A DNA stretch of 64,000 nucleotides from Undaria pinnatifida (lineage: Eukaryota > Sar > Phaeophyceae > Laminariales > Alariaceae), in NCBI GenBank assembly GCA_012845835.1, contig JABAKD010000028.1:6548796-6612795 (forward strand), read 5' to 3'. The notes below the pieces were generated by a model. That model saw only the letters and a list, made by a program, of their open reading frames with translations, made no database searches and had not been told where the DNA came from. Each line of letters opens with the position of its first letter. Within the stretch, counting starts at the first letter, position 1. A program made the translations under genes and the position numbers. Of the stretch, positions 34,166-44,640 are shown piece by piece.

Positions 34166-34451
34166 ATCAGCTAGAGAAGGCGTTGCAGGTATATTGTCAG
34201 GCGTGACGGTGGGGAAAGCGCGCGTCAACCGCAACACACGTGACTACATAGCGCTGCCCAACGGCTAAGCAGGCTGGTGGGTAGCGTTATACATACACCC
34301 AACGACTTCTGGATGTGGGCGAGTGCACGTCCCAATGAATCCTTAAAGTCAAGTTACATTTAACGTCTCTCCCTTTTCAACAGCGCAGAGCCACTCGCGC
34401 AAGTGGCTGCCCATTATATTTGCAGGATGATGCGCCCAATCTAACCCCATA

Positions 34452-35024
34452 CAGTAGCGGCTACGGTTTAAGAGAGGTCCGTGCCAGCCCAGTTTCCCTC
34501 TCTTAAATCCGGTGAGCTAAAGCTTTATTTTTCCCCATCCGCCGGAGGATAAAAAAAAAAAAAAAAAAACTTAAATCCGGCTTTCTGTTATAATACTGTG
34601 TTGGCTACGGTATGAGAGAATATTCTCTTAAATCATATCTCACTCTCGCGGGAGGTCGCACAGGTGTGGCAAATGCGGTGCATCTCGCTGGTCCCGAGCG
34701 GGTCCACCACACCACAAGTGCCATGGAGGTACTGCCCGCAGACGCCTCTGCGTTGGTGATTTGTGAACTTCGGTGGGCCTGGCGTGTGGTCGGGGACAAC
34801 TGTGCAGCGACTGCCCGCTGCGCAGGGCATGGTATCTGCAGCTGCTGTGTGTGATGCGTGTGATGGCTATGTGGTGTGATTTCCAGCATCTCGATTTAAG
34901 AGAAAATCCTAGACACAAGAAGACCAGTTCTCTCTAAAATCGTTTTTGGTCGTGCCAGCCAATTCACCTCTCTTAAACCCGTACTTTATCTTAAACATTT
35001 TCTCTTAAGCCGTAGCCGCTACTG
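34452..35024. mobile_element. 573-bp TA-flanked TIR element
   Basis: The left terminus is 'cagtagcggctacggtttaa' continuing 'gaga'; the right terminus is its inverse with one mismatch in 24 bp. TA dinucleotides at 34450-34451 and 35025-35026 look like target duplications. A second pair of related internal blocks occurs ('gtgccagcc', then 'cctctcttaaa' about 20 bp later, at 34481 and 34954). There is no transposase, so it is a non-autonomous element of the Tc1/mariner-pogo type by TA target and CAGT end. Confidence 0.85.
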
Positions 35025-35026
35025 TA

Positions 35027-35362
35027 CCCTAAATCCCGATATTGATATGCCTAATTTTATGTACATGCGTACACCAAACAAAACCGCGATTTGAACGGTT
35101 TCCCCATCTACGGCGGGGCCATCACTTACGGCTACTACCGTACCTGGTACCTCTATCCCTTTTATTCGCAACTTGACTAAGTTCTCCTCCTTTTCGGGTT
35201 CGCGGTGTGAATATTTGTTATTATCACGTTTTCGCCATAACATAGGAAAGTATGTTTTACGTCCGTTTTGATAATAATAGATAAAAGGCAGACCCACTTG
35301 CGCGGTAGTAGTGAAAGCGGGCAGGTGTAACATAGCATCCCCCCTGCCGCAGCCTGTGGAAA
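35027..35362 (-). CDS. Orphan coding-like segment between two elements
   Basis: In the minus frame the sequence between MITE A5 and the TIR element reads as about 110 residues with good protein character ('PFIYYYQNGRKTYFPMLW', 'EENLVKLRIKGIEVPGTVVA', 'DGETVQIAVLFGVRMYIKLG'). The full open frame (35552-35019) begins inside the MITE, and its stop TAG is the first codon inside the TIR. The ends are therefore artefacts of insertions and the real exon borders are lost or hidden. No family recognised. Confidence 0.35.
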
Positions 35363-35364
35363 AC

Positions 35365-35854
35365 CACGCGTGCCACGGTAGAGGTACACCCCGAAAAAAG
35401 AAAAACTGATTTTTGGAGAAAAACAAAACTGCTCGTGTACCGGAATTACAAATCCCGCACGGGGGGGCTAGATACACAACGAGAATCATCATGCGAAATA
35501 AAAATGTCCGATTTTTTTTGCGACGATTTTGGGTTAAGGAGCTCCCCGTCATTCAGAAAAAAAAATAGCCAAAAAAAGGTACACCTCTATGGTAGCATGC
35601 ATTATCAGTTAATCGTACAAAAAAAGAGGTACCTACTTTTTTCCGACGATTTTGGGTTAATAAGGAGCCCCGTGACTCAGAGCCAACAAAAGGTATACCT
35701 CTATCGTAGCATGCACCATCATCAGTCAATCGTGCAAACAAATAAAAATGGCCAATTGTTTATTTTTTTCCGACGATTTCGGGTTAATTAAGGAGCCTCG
35801 TGAAATTCAGATTAAAAACATAGCCAAAAAAAGGTATACCTCTATCGTAGCATT
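35365..35854 (+). mobile_element. MITE family A, copy A5 with triplicated 3' half
   Basis: Left end acgcgtgccacggtagaggt at 35365. The 3' half, 'ccgacgattttgggtta' to 'ctctatcgtagcatgca', occurs three times in tandem, ending near 35601, 35714 and 35850. The repeats differ by small indels. No other copy in the window shows this triplication. Confidence 0.8.
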
Positions 35855-36050
35855 AGTTGTATCCACTCCGGAAGTTATACCGTGCCGATAGGGGGGTGGG
35901 TCCCTTCTGTCTGGGAAGTGAATCGGGAGTCAATCGAGGCGAGTAACCCTCCTGTTCCTTCGCGGTCTTGAACTTTTGTGGCTTGTAAAGTTTGCGGTAT
36001 GAATCCACGATCGGAATGGTAAGCTAAGCTGCGCGAACAAAATAAGCTAA

Positions 36051-36319
36051 GACGAATGCTACGATAGATAGAGGTACCTAGCAGTTTTCGTGCAAAAGGG
36101 TTTCTGAATGACGGGGCTCCTTAATTAACCCAAAAATCGTCGAAATTAGGCTTTTTTATTTTAGCATGATTCTCGTCGTGTACCTAGGGGCCTTGAGGTT
36201 TTTCATCCGGTAGCAGTTTTGAATCTTCCTCCATCTTAGTCTTTTGGGAGAGAGTCTTGAGCTCCCAAACTGAGGAAGCCTCAGAAAAATCGTGGTGCGC
36301 CTCCATCGTAGCACGAGTC
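36051..36319 (-). mobile_element. MITE family A, copy A6
   Basis: Inverted relative to A1-A5: it begins gacgaatgctacgatag and ends 'catcgtagcacgagtc'. The internal order is reversed ('tgacggggctcctta', 'gattctcgtcgtgtacctag', 'ttcatccggtagcagttttg'). Confidence 0.85.
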
Positions 36320-37460
36320 CCGTGTTTTGTCTGTGAGGTATAGAGTCACTCGTGCAAGTAGCTCTAACCCGGTACTGAAAAGGGGAGTACCCCCCCCATC
36401 TTATCCTTGGTCGTCGGTTCTCCATTTTCAGTTACACTGGGCTACGCGCGCGAGTGGTCATCTATCAATAAGGTCTTCGGTTTCACGAGATACTCACCGC
36501 CCTTTCATTATTCGCTACCCTGCGCCAAAACATTTTAATGTTTATTTCCGCTGGCGAACTGAGGTAGTCAGCCACGCGCATTATTAGTAGCCTAAATTTG
36601 GCGGAGTAAGTGGGGGCATAGCTGCTGTATAGTAGCGTTCGTAGTCTCGGTCTGATGGTATTACGCACACGTCGGCTTTTGCGAGACGGTGTAAAGTCGT
36701 ACCGCTGTCCTCAGCGTTTTTTCGTGCTGCATGATTTTATACGTAATTTCTGGATGATCGTGATGTACGCCGGCGGTACAGTTGGGTTCCCTCAAGGTAG
36801 TACCGGCACGTGTGAGCCAAACTCCACGGTACTACCACTGCGGCAACCAACGTTGCTACGGCAACCGGCACTACCTCGGACACAATCACCATCGGAGTCA
36901 CCCCACGGTGGTATGGGAGTTGCACTTTATGGGCGTGAAGTTTAACGCGGGTTGAGCTATCCACGTGAGTAGCCATCGGTTAGTCGTTGATAAGTGTTTA
37001 CATGTATACTTCGAAGCATATATATATGTGCGTGTTTCAGGACCTCCAGCGCATAAAAGCGCTGGTCGAGTTGCCCGATAGAATGCCTTCCAAATCATGC
37101 TTCGGCTGAGATAATTGAGCTCTAGGTGTTAGGAGCCCAGAAGCTTCCGCTGTACCCGTACCGTGGGATGGCTCTGACGTAATTCCCATCTGTGTCAAGC
37201 GGTTGTACCGGGACTATTGCGGCAACCCCCCTGTGCTGCTCGGCTGGCACTACTAAGGGGCCGAAGTACTGATATATCACACCCGGGTTTTTCCACAGGT
37301 GAAGGTTAGTGAGGCTAAAGGCGGGGAGGAAGAAGAGGCGTCGCGTGGGATGAGGCAGGTGGAGGGGAAGGGGGTGGTTGTGCAGGGAATCAGGAGGCGT
37401 CGAGGTGTTGTTCCTGCGGTGTCGTGTAAATAGGGCTGTGCACGTGGAGTGATGAATATC
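36320..37460. other. Unassigned stretch
   Basis: No supported gene. A block at 36325-36390 (gaggta..gagtcactcgtgcaagt) resembles 59753-59800, a weak further repeat. Small tandem 'gcggcaacc' and 'ctacggcaacc' words occur near 36840. Confidence 0.3.
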
Positions 37461-37464
37461 GTGG

Positions 37465-37722
37465 ACGCGTGCTACGATAGAGGCGCACCACTTTTTTTCT
37501 CAATACTACCCCTCGATTTGGGAGCTTAAGAGCTCTCCCAAAACCTCATTTGGAAAAAAATGAAACTGCCACCGGATGAAAAACCCCATAGCCTACGAGG
37601 TACACGACGATAATCATGCAAAAATTAAGGGGGCGTGTTTTCCGACGATTTTGGGTTAAGGACCCCCGTCATTCAGTAACATTTCAGACGAAAACTGCTA
37701 GGTACCTCTATCGTAACACGCG
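37465..37722 (+). mobile_element. MITE family A, copy A7
   Basis: Left end acgcgtgctacgatagaggc; right end 'ctctatcgtaacacgcgc'. The centre is intact ('aaactgccaccggatgaaaa', 'cgacgattttgggttaagga'). Confidence 0.85.
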
Positions 37723-37756
37723 CCCGCGCGCTATTTCGTAAGAGTCGTGTTTCTGT

Positions 37757-38060
37757 CGCTATGATAGGCTTGCCGAAGCCGTGGAGATGTCCGCCGACGT
37801 GTGGATGAGCATGTTGGGTATACCGCTCCAGTCTCGCATGGTCGTCAAGATAAAGCACCTCCCGTTTTTAGTACACCATGCTGCTCTTCAGGGTGTTTCG
37901 CCGCATGCATTGCAATGGGATTCGGCACCGACTCGTGGAGGCAGAAAAATACCTAATGGTTGATTCTCGGTTCTTGGAAGGCTCCAAGCGACACTTCGAA
38001 ATGAATGTTGTGGTAGCAGCAGTAGAAGCGGCAGCGTATGATGCAGCCGGTAACGACTAA
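37757..38060 (+). pseudogene. Frameshifted coding-like fragment, unknown
   Basis: Two frames look coding in succession: 'EAVEMSADVWMSMLGIPLQS' then 'RMVVKIKHLPFLVHHAAL', followed, after a shift near 37880-37900, by 'RLVEAEKYLMVDSRFLEGSK' and 'NVVVAAVEAAAYDAAGND' with TAA at 38058. It lies directly after MITE A7. I do not recognise the family. A sequencing indel or two unrelated ORFs are alternatives. Confidence 0.3.
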
Positions 38061-38069
38061 GAAGAGATG

Positions 38070-38640
38070 CGCACTAAGGGGTATTTGGCCCTTGGAAAGC
38101 CATCAATCGATCCTTCACTAAGGTGTTGCTCTACGGTCTAGCTCCTTGACCCTTGGAAAGTGATCAACCGATCGGTCGAGATGAGCGCAATGCGATAGTA
38201 GACCGAGGGTATGGTTAAAAGGAGGTTCACCTTTAGCTGTACGAGGTGGCTACGTTTTCACGTACGTTTTTGTGTTGTTGTTTTTTCTGCTTCCCGATAT
38301 ACGCCGCAGCGTCGCCATGAGATGGTTTGTTACGCTACGTAAACGCCCAGAATGTAGCGCGGAATTGAAAGATTTTTCAGAAAAGGGGTGCAGAGCCACT
38401 CACTCGCGCGAGTAGCTTAAAGTAAGCAGTGAAATAAATGTATGACGCACTATAGTCTAATGTGTAAAACCGAAACCTCAGTCAGTGAGGGATGCGCTAC
38501 GACATAGAGGTAGTAGTATAACATTTCTCGGCAAAAAAAAAAACATCTGCACTCCTTAACCCAAAAACACGCCCGAAATTTTGTATACCTAATGTAATAG
38601 GCCATTGTTATGAGGCTAAGTTTGGGTAAGCTTTTGCAAT
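38070..38640. other. Unassigned stretch
   Basis: It contains a short duplicate ('cccttggaaag(c/t)(c/g)atcaa(t/c)cgat' at 38090 and 38150). The last 40 bp (ggctaagtttgggtaagc) are the left flank of the pogo-like insertion and match 41919-41940. Confidence 0.4.
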
Positions 38641-38787
38641 TACAGTCGACCCCGCTTTAAGGAAACCAAAATTAAGGAAACTCTCCGGGTAAAGGAAACA
38701 AATTTTCGCCGAAACACAATACCCCGCAGAATGTAATATATATAGGCGTGAAATCGTACATTTATTTGAGACAACAATAATTTGGAA

Positions 38788-40803
38788 AAGGAAGCACAGG
38801 CAGATGTGTTAAAATTGCGGTAAACAACCTTCCCAACCCATTACGTAGGGTATTTCGTACATACCGTCTGCATGATCGCCTCCCAACCTATGCCAAGCGA
38901 AGTATTACTAACGAGGTAACGTAATTGAGTGCGTGTATACCAAGTATGACTAACGAGGTAACGTAGTTGAGCACATGTATACCAAGCGTTCCTTTAAAAC
39001 TGACGATTCGCATCCCTCCCTCTAATGCTCAATGGCGGAGACAGTACATGGCCACATACATCACCTCGCACGCTGTATTTGGCAATACGTATCTCTTTCG
39101 TATAATTAGCGATGTCAGAAAATAATGGTAACTGTATGATGATAGTGACAAACAGTGCATGACCACATCACCTCGCCTGTTGTATTTGACAATACGTATA
39201 TTTTTCTTATAATTAGCGATGTCAGAAAATAGTGGTACCTACAAATATTCTATAAAATATTCTAGCTTTCGATCCATGTATCATACAACAACAAATTATG
39301 AAGATTTAACACGATATTTACTACACTTAAACACTGGGTTGCATGCTGCATCTAACATCAAACCTTCTAGAATAGTAAACATTACAAGCCAGATGATATA
39401 AAGGGATGTCTTATTGCTTCAATCGTCAGGTTTGTCCCCTTTGAGGATTTATAGTTTCCGCGCACATTTTGAAATGTCCCGCCCCCCGCCCCCCCCCCCC
39501 CCTCCCCTCCCCCTCCACTGACCCCTCTTGTTCATAAAAAAAAACAACCCTCCCCCCCCGCCCCCCCGTCCCCCGATTCCCCCCCCCTTCCGCCTAGTTT
39601 GTCCAAACGCCCCACTCACAATCAAAATCGGCCTGAGTAATAAACACCTATACGCAGTTGATATCACGTCATTATCTTTCTGACCATCCATGACGTTGTT
39701 TTCAATTCTCCCCCCCCCTCCAACGCCCTCTTTTCCAACCACCTGCACGATCGCCTAGACCTAGCACCACGCGTAGAACAAGCTGCTACATATCTTTGAT
39801 CTCACAGCCGAAGTGTATTTGAATATTATTTGTGACCTAAACCTCCTAAAAAATCTCCCCCCCCTCTTGCTCTCCCTTACTCAATCGCCCCACCAAATAT
39901 CGAAATCCGCCACATTAATAAACACTTCACGCACAGGATATCACCTCATTATCTTTCGAGAGCCATTCATGCCGCTGTGTCCCCCCCCCCCCCACACCTC
40001 GAACGCCCCCTTCTTCCCCATCACCCGCACCATCGCCTAGACCTAGCACCACACGTATAACAAACCCCTCACCTAAAGCCCTTCCTCCCCCCCCCCCCCC
40101 GCCCCCCCCCCGCCCCCACCCCCCACCTCCCCCCGACCCATCCCAACCCCACCCCCTCGAACACTCCACCCTCTCTTTACTCACTGATTGTACGACTTAC
40201 CCCAGGATATACATGATAAACTGATGCATTATTTCCAAAACCGTCACATTAATCCCCTCAAAATAATGTATAGTTTCCAGGCACATAGTGAGCTGCCCCC
40301 CCCGCCCCCCCCCCCCCCGCCCCAACCCCCCCCCCCCACCCAATAATAAACTGGTGCCAAAACCGTCAGATTTATCCCCTCGAAAGGATTTATAGTTTAC
40401 ATGCACAAATTGCCCCCTTCCCCCCCCCCCCCCCCCCTCCAAACCCGCTCGCTTTTGATCAAAACCAGGCCGCCACGTCCTTAAAAACTCCGCCCCACCC
40501 CCCTCACCGGTTATTCGACTTACAAGATTCACTTGATAAAAGGATACATTTCCCTTCACAGCTGTCAGATTTTGTCCCCCTCAGAAACGGGTTTTATAGT
40601 TTCCGCGCACAGACTGACTAAAATCATCCTGTTGACCCTGATAGCTACACTGTAGTTGTAAGGGGAGTCGCCGACCTATATCCTTAATGAGGACACACAA
40701 CTCGTAATGCGCGCGATCGGAGTATCACACACAGCTTGCAAAGATGAGTTTCGACGAAATCTTCGATCTCACAGCTGGAGTGTATTTTCATTTTTTATAA
40801 TAT
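38788..40803 (+). repeat. C-rich composite repeat, copy 3, inside the pogo-like element
   Basis: The most complete copy: the 5' end matches 5028, the 3' end matches 6965 and 21770. It includes a 60-bp tandem duplicate at 38890-38995 ('tgactaacgaggtaacgta' twice). Poly-C runs up to about 20 lie at 39482-39580, 39970-39990, 40085-40135, 40295-40340 and 40415-40440; the minus strand is thus rich in G runs. Apparent Gly-rich minus-strand frames are artefacts of these runs. Confidence 0.8.
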
Positions 40804-41271
40804 GGGGGGGTCCAGATTCTAGTCCGCAGGCCCCCCTTAAATCACGTCTCAGCGTACCCTCTTCGCCAGCAGAGTAGTCTCACTGATGTAGAAGTGCGAG
40901 AGGCAATTAAGACGTGGCTTTCCGTAGAGGATGACCCCAGCGTGCCGGAAGACGAGGTAGCTCTGGAACTGGAGATTGTGGAGCAGAACATGGCAAACTT
41001 GGAGGTTGATGCCTCTTCTGACGACGAAGAAGGCGGGGATGGGCCAGCCTCGTGTATTACATTTTCGATGATAGGGGCTCAGGTCCGCGCTAGCTTAGAG
41101 AGTGTTCGCTCTTACTTGTACGCCAATGGAAAGGATGTCGAATACCGCGAAGCCCAGCACCTCCTTTCGAAAACGGTGCATTCGTTCACGCATGAAACAC
41201 AAGTCAAGCGCAGGTCCAAGGAGGGGGGGGAGCTGCAGGCAACTCTTCGCGATATGTGGAGGAATTCGTAG
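40801..41271 (+). pseudogene. Transposase C-terminal remnant (pogo/Tigger type)
   Basis: The frame is open from 40801 to the stop TAG at 41269-41271. Recognisable parts are 'LTDVEVREAIKTWLSVEDDP', an acidic linker 'DASSDDEEGG', and an end that reads '...SLESVRSYL', 'VKRRSKEGG' and 'QATLRDMWRN'. This arrangement, acidic stretch, then a helix with 'LExVRxYL', then a 'Q-x-TLxDF/W' terminus, is typical of the C-termini of pogo/Tigger transposases (established family knowledge). The CENP-B-type DNA-binding and DDE parts are absent. A possible polyadenylation signal aataaa is at 41451-41456. The position between pogo-like TIRs strengthens the call. Confidence 0.6.
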
Positions 41272-41916
41272 CATTGAGTGTTCGCTGTTTATCGGCCATA
41301 CGCCGTATTGTGTGCTTGTGTCTGAATGGCGCTCCAGTAGAGAGTAACGCAGGAGAGTTTCTGCGTGCGCTCCCCCAGGGGTAAACAAGAGTCACCAGGT
41401 GAATTTGAAGTGTCCATCAGGTATTTTCCGTGCTGTGCGGTGGTGTTCAGCAATAAACAATTACTTTCTCGCCGAGTCCCAGCCTCTTTTTTTATTCCAA
41501 CAATGCCCTGCCCAGGGCGCACCTTTTGACGTATGTACCACCACCATTGACCCCGGGGATGTTGCGTTCTGATCCCCTGAAGTTTAAGGAAACTTCCCCG
41601 CGGTAGGGAAACATTTTTCGAAGCAAAACCATAAGTTTCCTTAAAGCGGGGTCTACTGTATCCTTTTGCAAGAGGTCAAACGGAATAATACCCTACTAAT
41701 TCCTTAGCAAATGGCGTCGTCGGCAGACCATGGGCTTTTTGGGTCGTAAGTTCAAATTCCACCATTCACAATGATAAACTTTTTCAGACTTTCCCCATGT
41801 CGAACTTGAAAATACTCTCCCCGGTATCCCCAGGAAATGAAACCGCTTGGATATTGACACGTCCGCCCGTATATCCGGCCTACCTGCTATTCCCGCAATT
41901 TCAAGGGGGAAGAGTG

Positions 41917-42005
41917 TTATAAGGCTTAGTTTGGGTACGCTGTTGGTTGACCTTTTGCAAGTGGTCAAACGGACTAGTACCCCACTAATTCATTAACAAA
42001 ATCTA
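41917..42005 (+). repeat. Unoccupied paralogue of the pogo-like insertion site
   Basis: 'ggcttagtttgggtacgc', then 'ccttttgcaagtggtcaaac' and 'taccccactaattcattaac' match the sequence left (38608-38640) and right (41661-41712) of the element without it. The match crosses the insertion point, so the element sits in one copy of a duplicated sequence. Confidence 0.75.
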
Positions 42006-42009
42006 TACC

Positions 42010-42760
42010 AAAGCACCACGGGATTTTTCCATCGTCGGCTTTCACGTTTGTTTCTCGAAATCAGTTTTTGGGTAGGGTGTAGAGCTCCTCAAGCAACCAC
42101 CCTCGGCTGAAGGAAAAAAGAAACTGGATACCTCCACCGTAGCTGGTGTTTGGTAGCAGCAGTAGCACTAGATTCGGCGGTGTATTATACAGCAGCAGAA
42201 GGTCTGAAATGTGTACTGAACTACTTCGTTGGCCGTACGTTTGTCTGCTAGACGAACCGATGAAACTATGTCGAAGGTCGGTCAAATTCTTGTCTAGTAA
42301 ACTCCCCCACCCCCCCCCCTTGACGTCAAAAAGCATAGCAGTTGTCGCTTTTAATAGTCTTAATTATCTTTTATTTTCCACATCCGAGAATGTGTGCGGT
42401 GTTAGTGTCAGCAGTTATAAAAGGTCATGAAAGAATCGACAACCCAGACCGTGAAAAAGAGAAGGCGCAAAACAATGTATTCAACAACCAACTACTCGTA
42501 CCGAAGAAGAGCAGACGTGCGTCCTTGCCATTCTGGCCCATATTGGGGCCTTCTATGCCGCTGCGTGCTGAAGACTCCCTCGGTCGTGCAGCGACCACCG
42601 TCGAATGGCTGACGTACGCACCATTGAAGTTGTTGGGGGAGTTGGCGACAAGGGGTGCGCCTTGGCTGAATACGCTGTGGCTCCACCCCCTGATGAGTTG
42701 CACCCACATTTTGGGGGTAAATCACTTCAAATTGGTGTGGGGGCTTTTTTTTCCGTGGTC
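42010..42760. other. Unassigned stretch
   Basis: A weak MITE-A-like end in inverse orientation lies at 42062-42150 ('tttttgggtagggtgtagag', 'acctccaccgtag'). Several 75-175 codon frames overlap at 42342-42866 without a recognised domain. Confidence 0.3.
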
Positions 42761-42761
42761 A

Positions 42762-42905
42762 TCTCGGGAGCAACGAAATTGCAGCAATCGAAGGCACAAA
42801 GGTGCCTCCATGAGTTTGATCCAATATGACGTGCAGAATGAATGTCAACCCCTGCCATCGCTCTGATCTAACAAACCCAAAAAGCCAGAGAACAGAGATC
42901 GTGGG
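42762..42905. repeat. Repeat D, copy 1
   Basis: Shared with 44510-44640 ('gggagcaacgaaattgcag', 'aggcaca', 'cctccatga') and with 45400-45512 ('gatccaatatgac', 'tgtcaacccctg', 'aagccagagaacagagat'). Together the three copies suggest parts of a retroelement LTR or untranslated region; the boundaries are not resolved. Confidence 0.6.
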
Positions 42906-43545
42906 AGAAATATTGAGGACAAGAGAGGTACATCCATGTCACCCCCGCTTCGACTCGGTTGTTGGGGCGACCTGCTGTTAGGAATATGAACCTTGGATTC
43001 ACACCTAAGTTAATGCGCAGTCTATTCGAGCAGTCTATTCGCACGAATAAGAAAAGCAGTTGAAACTTACGTTGAATCTTACGTTGAATATTCGGTGGGA
43101 CTCAGAGGTAAACGTGGATTTGAGCATGTCAACGTTGTCCCGTTCTCCCGGCTACCAGATTGCAGGCATTGTTCCGTGATGATCAAGTCAAGTGGCGATC
43201 CAGCCCACCATGATCACTCTCCCTTCTCTCCCTTATCTCGTCTGTCTCTCTCCCTTCTATCTCATTTTTCTATCTCTTTGGCCGCAAGCACCCTTTCCAA
43301 AATATCGCTTCTCTTCCTTATCACGAGTGATCTTAACAGACACTTCGGTGCCACCTCTACATCTCTTCGCATAGAAGATCGATCCTCCACACACATTGTT
43401 TTCAGGTTGTGAGCCTCGACCTTCGATGCAAACATCGATCGGCACCAAGCGACATCTCATCGCAGTTTGTAGTATCTTACCGGGAAGTTTGAGAGGAAAC
43501 TATCAATAACCCGACAACAGCATCACCATCACCATCACCATCACC
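42906..43545 (+). other. Possible leader of a copia-type element
   Basis: This is the region before the gag-like ATG. It contains TGTTAGGA near 42975, which resembles an LTR start, a pyrimidine-rich stretch (43200-43275), and an ATCACC microsatellite (43523-43548) that directly precedes the ATG. No second LTR copy or primer-binding site could be identified, so the assignment is tentative. Confidence 0.3.
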
Positions 43546-44242
43546 ATGGGAGAGTCCACGAAAGCAGCTGATGCTGTAGACAAACTCGTTAGAGCTGTCA
43601 ACGGCACATTTAATGGGCTCAAGTTCAATGTATGGAAACGCACGGCTCGGTCCGTGATAAGCAGTCGTCATTCCGGGATCTCCGTTATTCTGGAAGGGCG
43701 TCCTTGCCCCGAGCCCAACCTAATTAGTCCTCGTCCATCTTCTGTGAGAAGTAGGCCTTCACGAGCTGTAACTCCCAGCCAGGCCGCTGACGAAACGGAC
43801 ACTCAGTCCGGGGGAAAAAATCTGGTTGAAACAGCAAAAACTGTACAGCCGGACGCAGGGAGTACTCCCGTGGACACGGCGTATCTGCTACCATCATCTA
43901 CAGGATATTCTGCACTCCCAACCGCAACATCAGTTTTACGGGCCAAGGATGACAACAACATCTCGAATTATGAAGACATCAAGAACTGGCGCCGCGTAAA
44001 CCGTCTTCTGTTCGACTTCCTGTTCCTGACCATATTGGGAGCTACGGCCAGCTTTCTTCTAGAATCCAAGCCGAGACGAGGTGAACTTGCGAATGGGAGG
44101 GCTGCTTGAGATGGTATGGTTACAAAATATGAAAATTCCACCCGGCAACGTAGACGTATACAAAAACAGTACCTAACTCAAAATGGTCATGTCGGACGGG
44201 CAAGACCCAGACATTTTCGTAAATAAAGTATATCATATGCGG
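43546..44242 (+). pseudogene. copia-type gag remnant, plus strand
   Basis: The ATG is in strong context (accATGG). The open frame of 187 codons ends in TGA at 44107-44109, where the family normally has Trp ('GELANGRAA' then 'W'). Homology continues directly: 'DGMVTKYENSTRQRRRI', and, after a one-base shift near 44175, 'MVMSDGQDPDIFVNKVYHMR'. Upstream 'NYEDIKNWRRVNRLLFDFLF' fits the gag helical core of Ty1/copia elements (the UBN2/Retrotran_gag_2 type fold). No protease, integrase or reverse transcriptase follows. The element is cut off at about 44240, where an inverted fragment begins. Confidence 0.65.
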
Positions 44243-44400
44243 TCATCGTTGAGTACTTCTCCCATGTATACCAGTTCACCCCTCAAATAGTATACTTCGT
44301 TTACAAACCATTTGTGTTAGTTCCTGTTGTAGTATACGTCTACGTTGGCGGGTGGCATTCTTTCTGCTCTTCTTGCAGTGGAGCGGATGCCGCGAACTCG
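44243..44400 (-). pseudogene. copia-type gag remnant, minus strand, convergent
   Basis: Read on the minus strand: 'NATRQRRRILQQELTQMV', then, after a small deletion and frame change, 'VNEVYYLRGELVYMGEVLND'. The first half is the same protein region as 44128-44180 on the plus strand; at DNA level 44300-44350 and 44137-44186 form an inverted repeat. The 'GELVYMGEVL' part is the next section of the same gag domain. Two fragments thus meet head-on at about 44240. Confidence 0.6.
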
Positions 44401-44509
44401 CTCGTATTCCGTTTTTCCCTCCAAGTGCGATATCGGGAAGCGAAGCAGAAGCCAGACACACCCTCGTCGTGACAGGGTGACATGGAGGGCCCTCTCTTAT
44501 CCTCAGTAA

Positions 44510-44640
44510 TCTTGGGAGCAACGAAATTGCAGTCAATCGTAGGCACAGAGGTGACTCCATGAATTTGATGGAAGATATGACTTACTTGTTAAGTGAGTGC
44601 CAACCCCTGCAATTGCTCTGTGCCAACAAACTTACTAGTA
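44510..44640. repeat. Repeat D, copy 2
   Basis: 'gggagcaacgaaattgcag', 'aggcacagaggtgactccatg' type sequence and 'gtgccaacccctgcaattgc' match copy 1 at 42762. It borders the trinucleotide tract. Confidence 0.6.

Larger units (their letters stand above)
38643..41658 (+). mobile_element. pogo/Tigger-like DNA transposon, interrupted
   Basis: The terminal inverted repeats are cagtcgaccccgctttaagg (continuing aaac) at the left and, on the other strand, cagtagaccccgctttaagg (continuing aaac) at the right: one mismatch in 24. TA flanks both ends (38641-38642, 41659-41660). Secondary 'aaggaaac' motifs lie inside both ends. Without the 2-kb C-rich insert the element is only about 1 kb: roughly 145 bp of left end plus 855 bp of right end carrying the transposase C-terminus. 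It is therefore an internally deleted copy that was later invaded. The joined flanks resemble 41917-42000. Confidence 0.85.

Noticed and set aside
39449-40559. Gly-rich minus-strand ORFs
   Set aside because: They follow from poly-C runs in the C-rich repeat and shift frame at each run in other copies.
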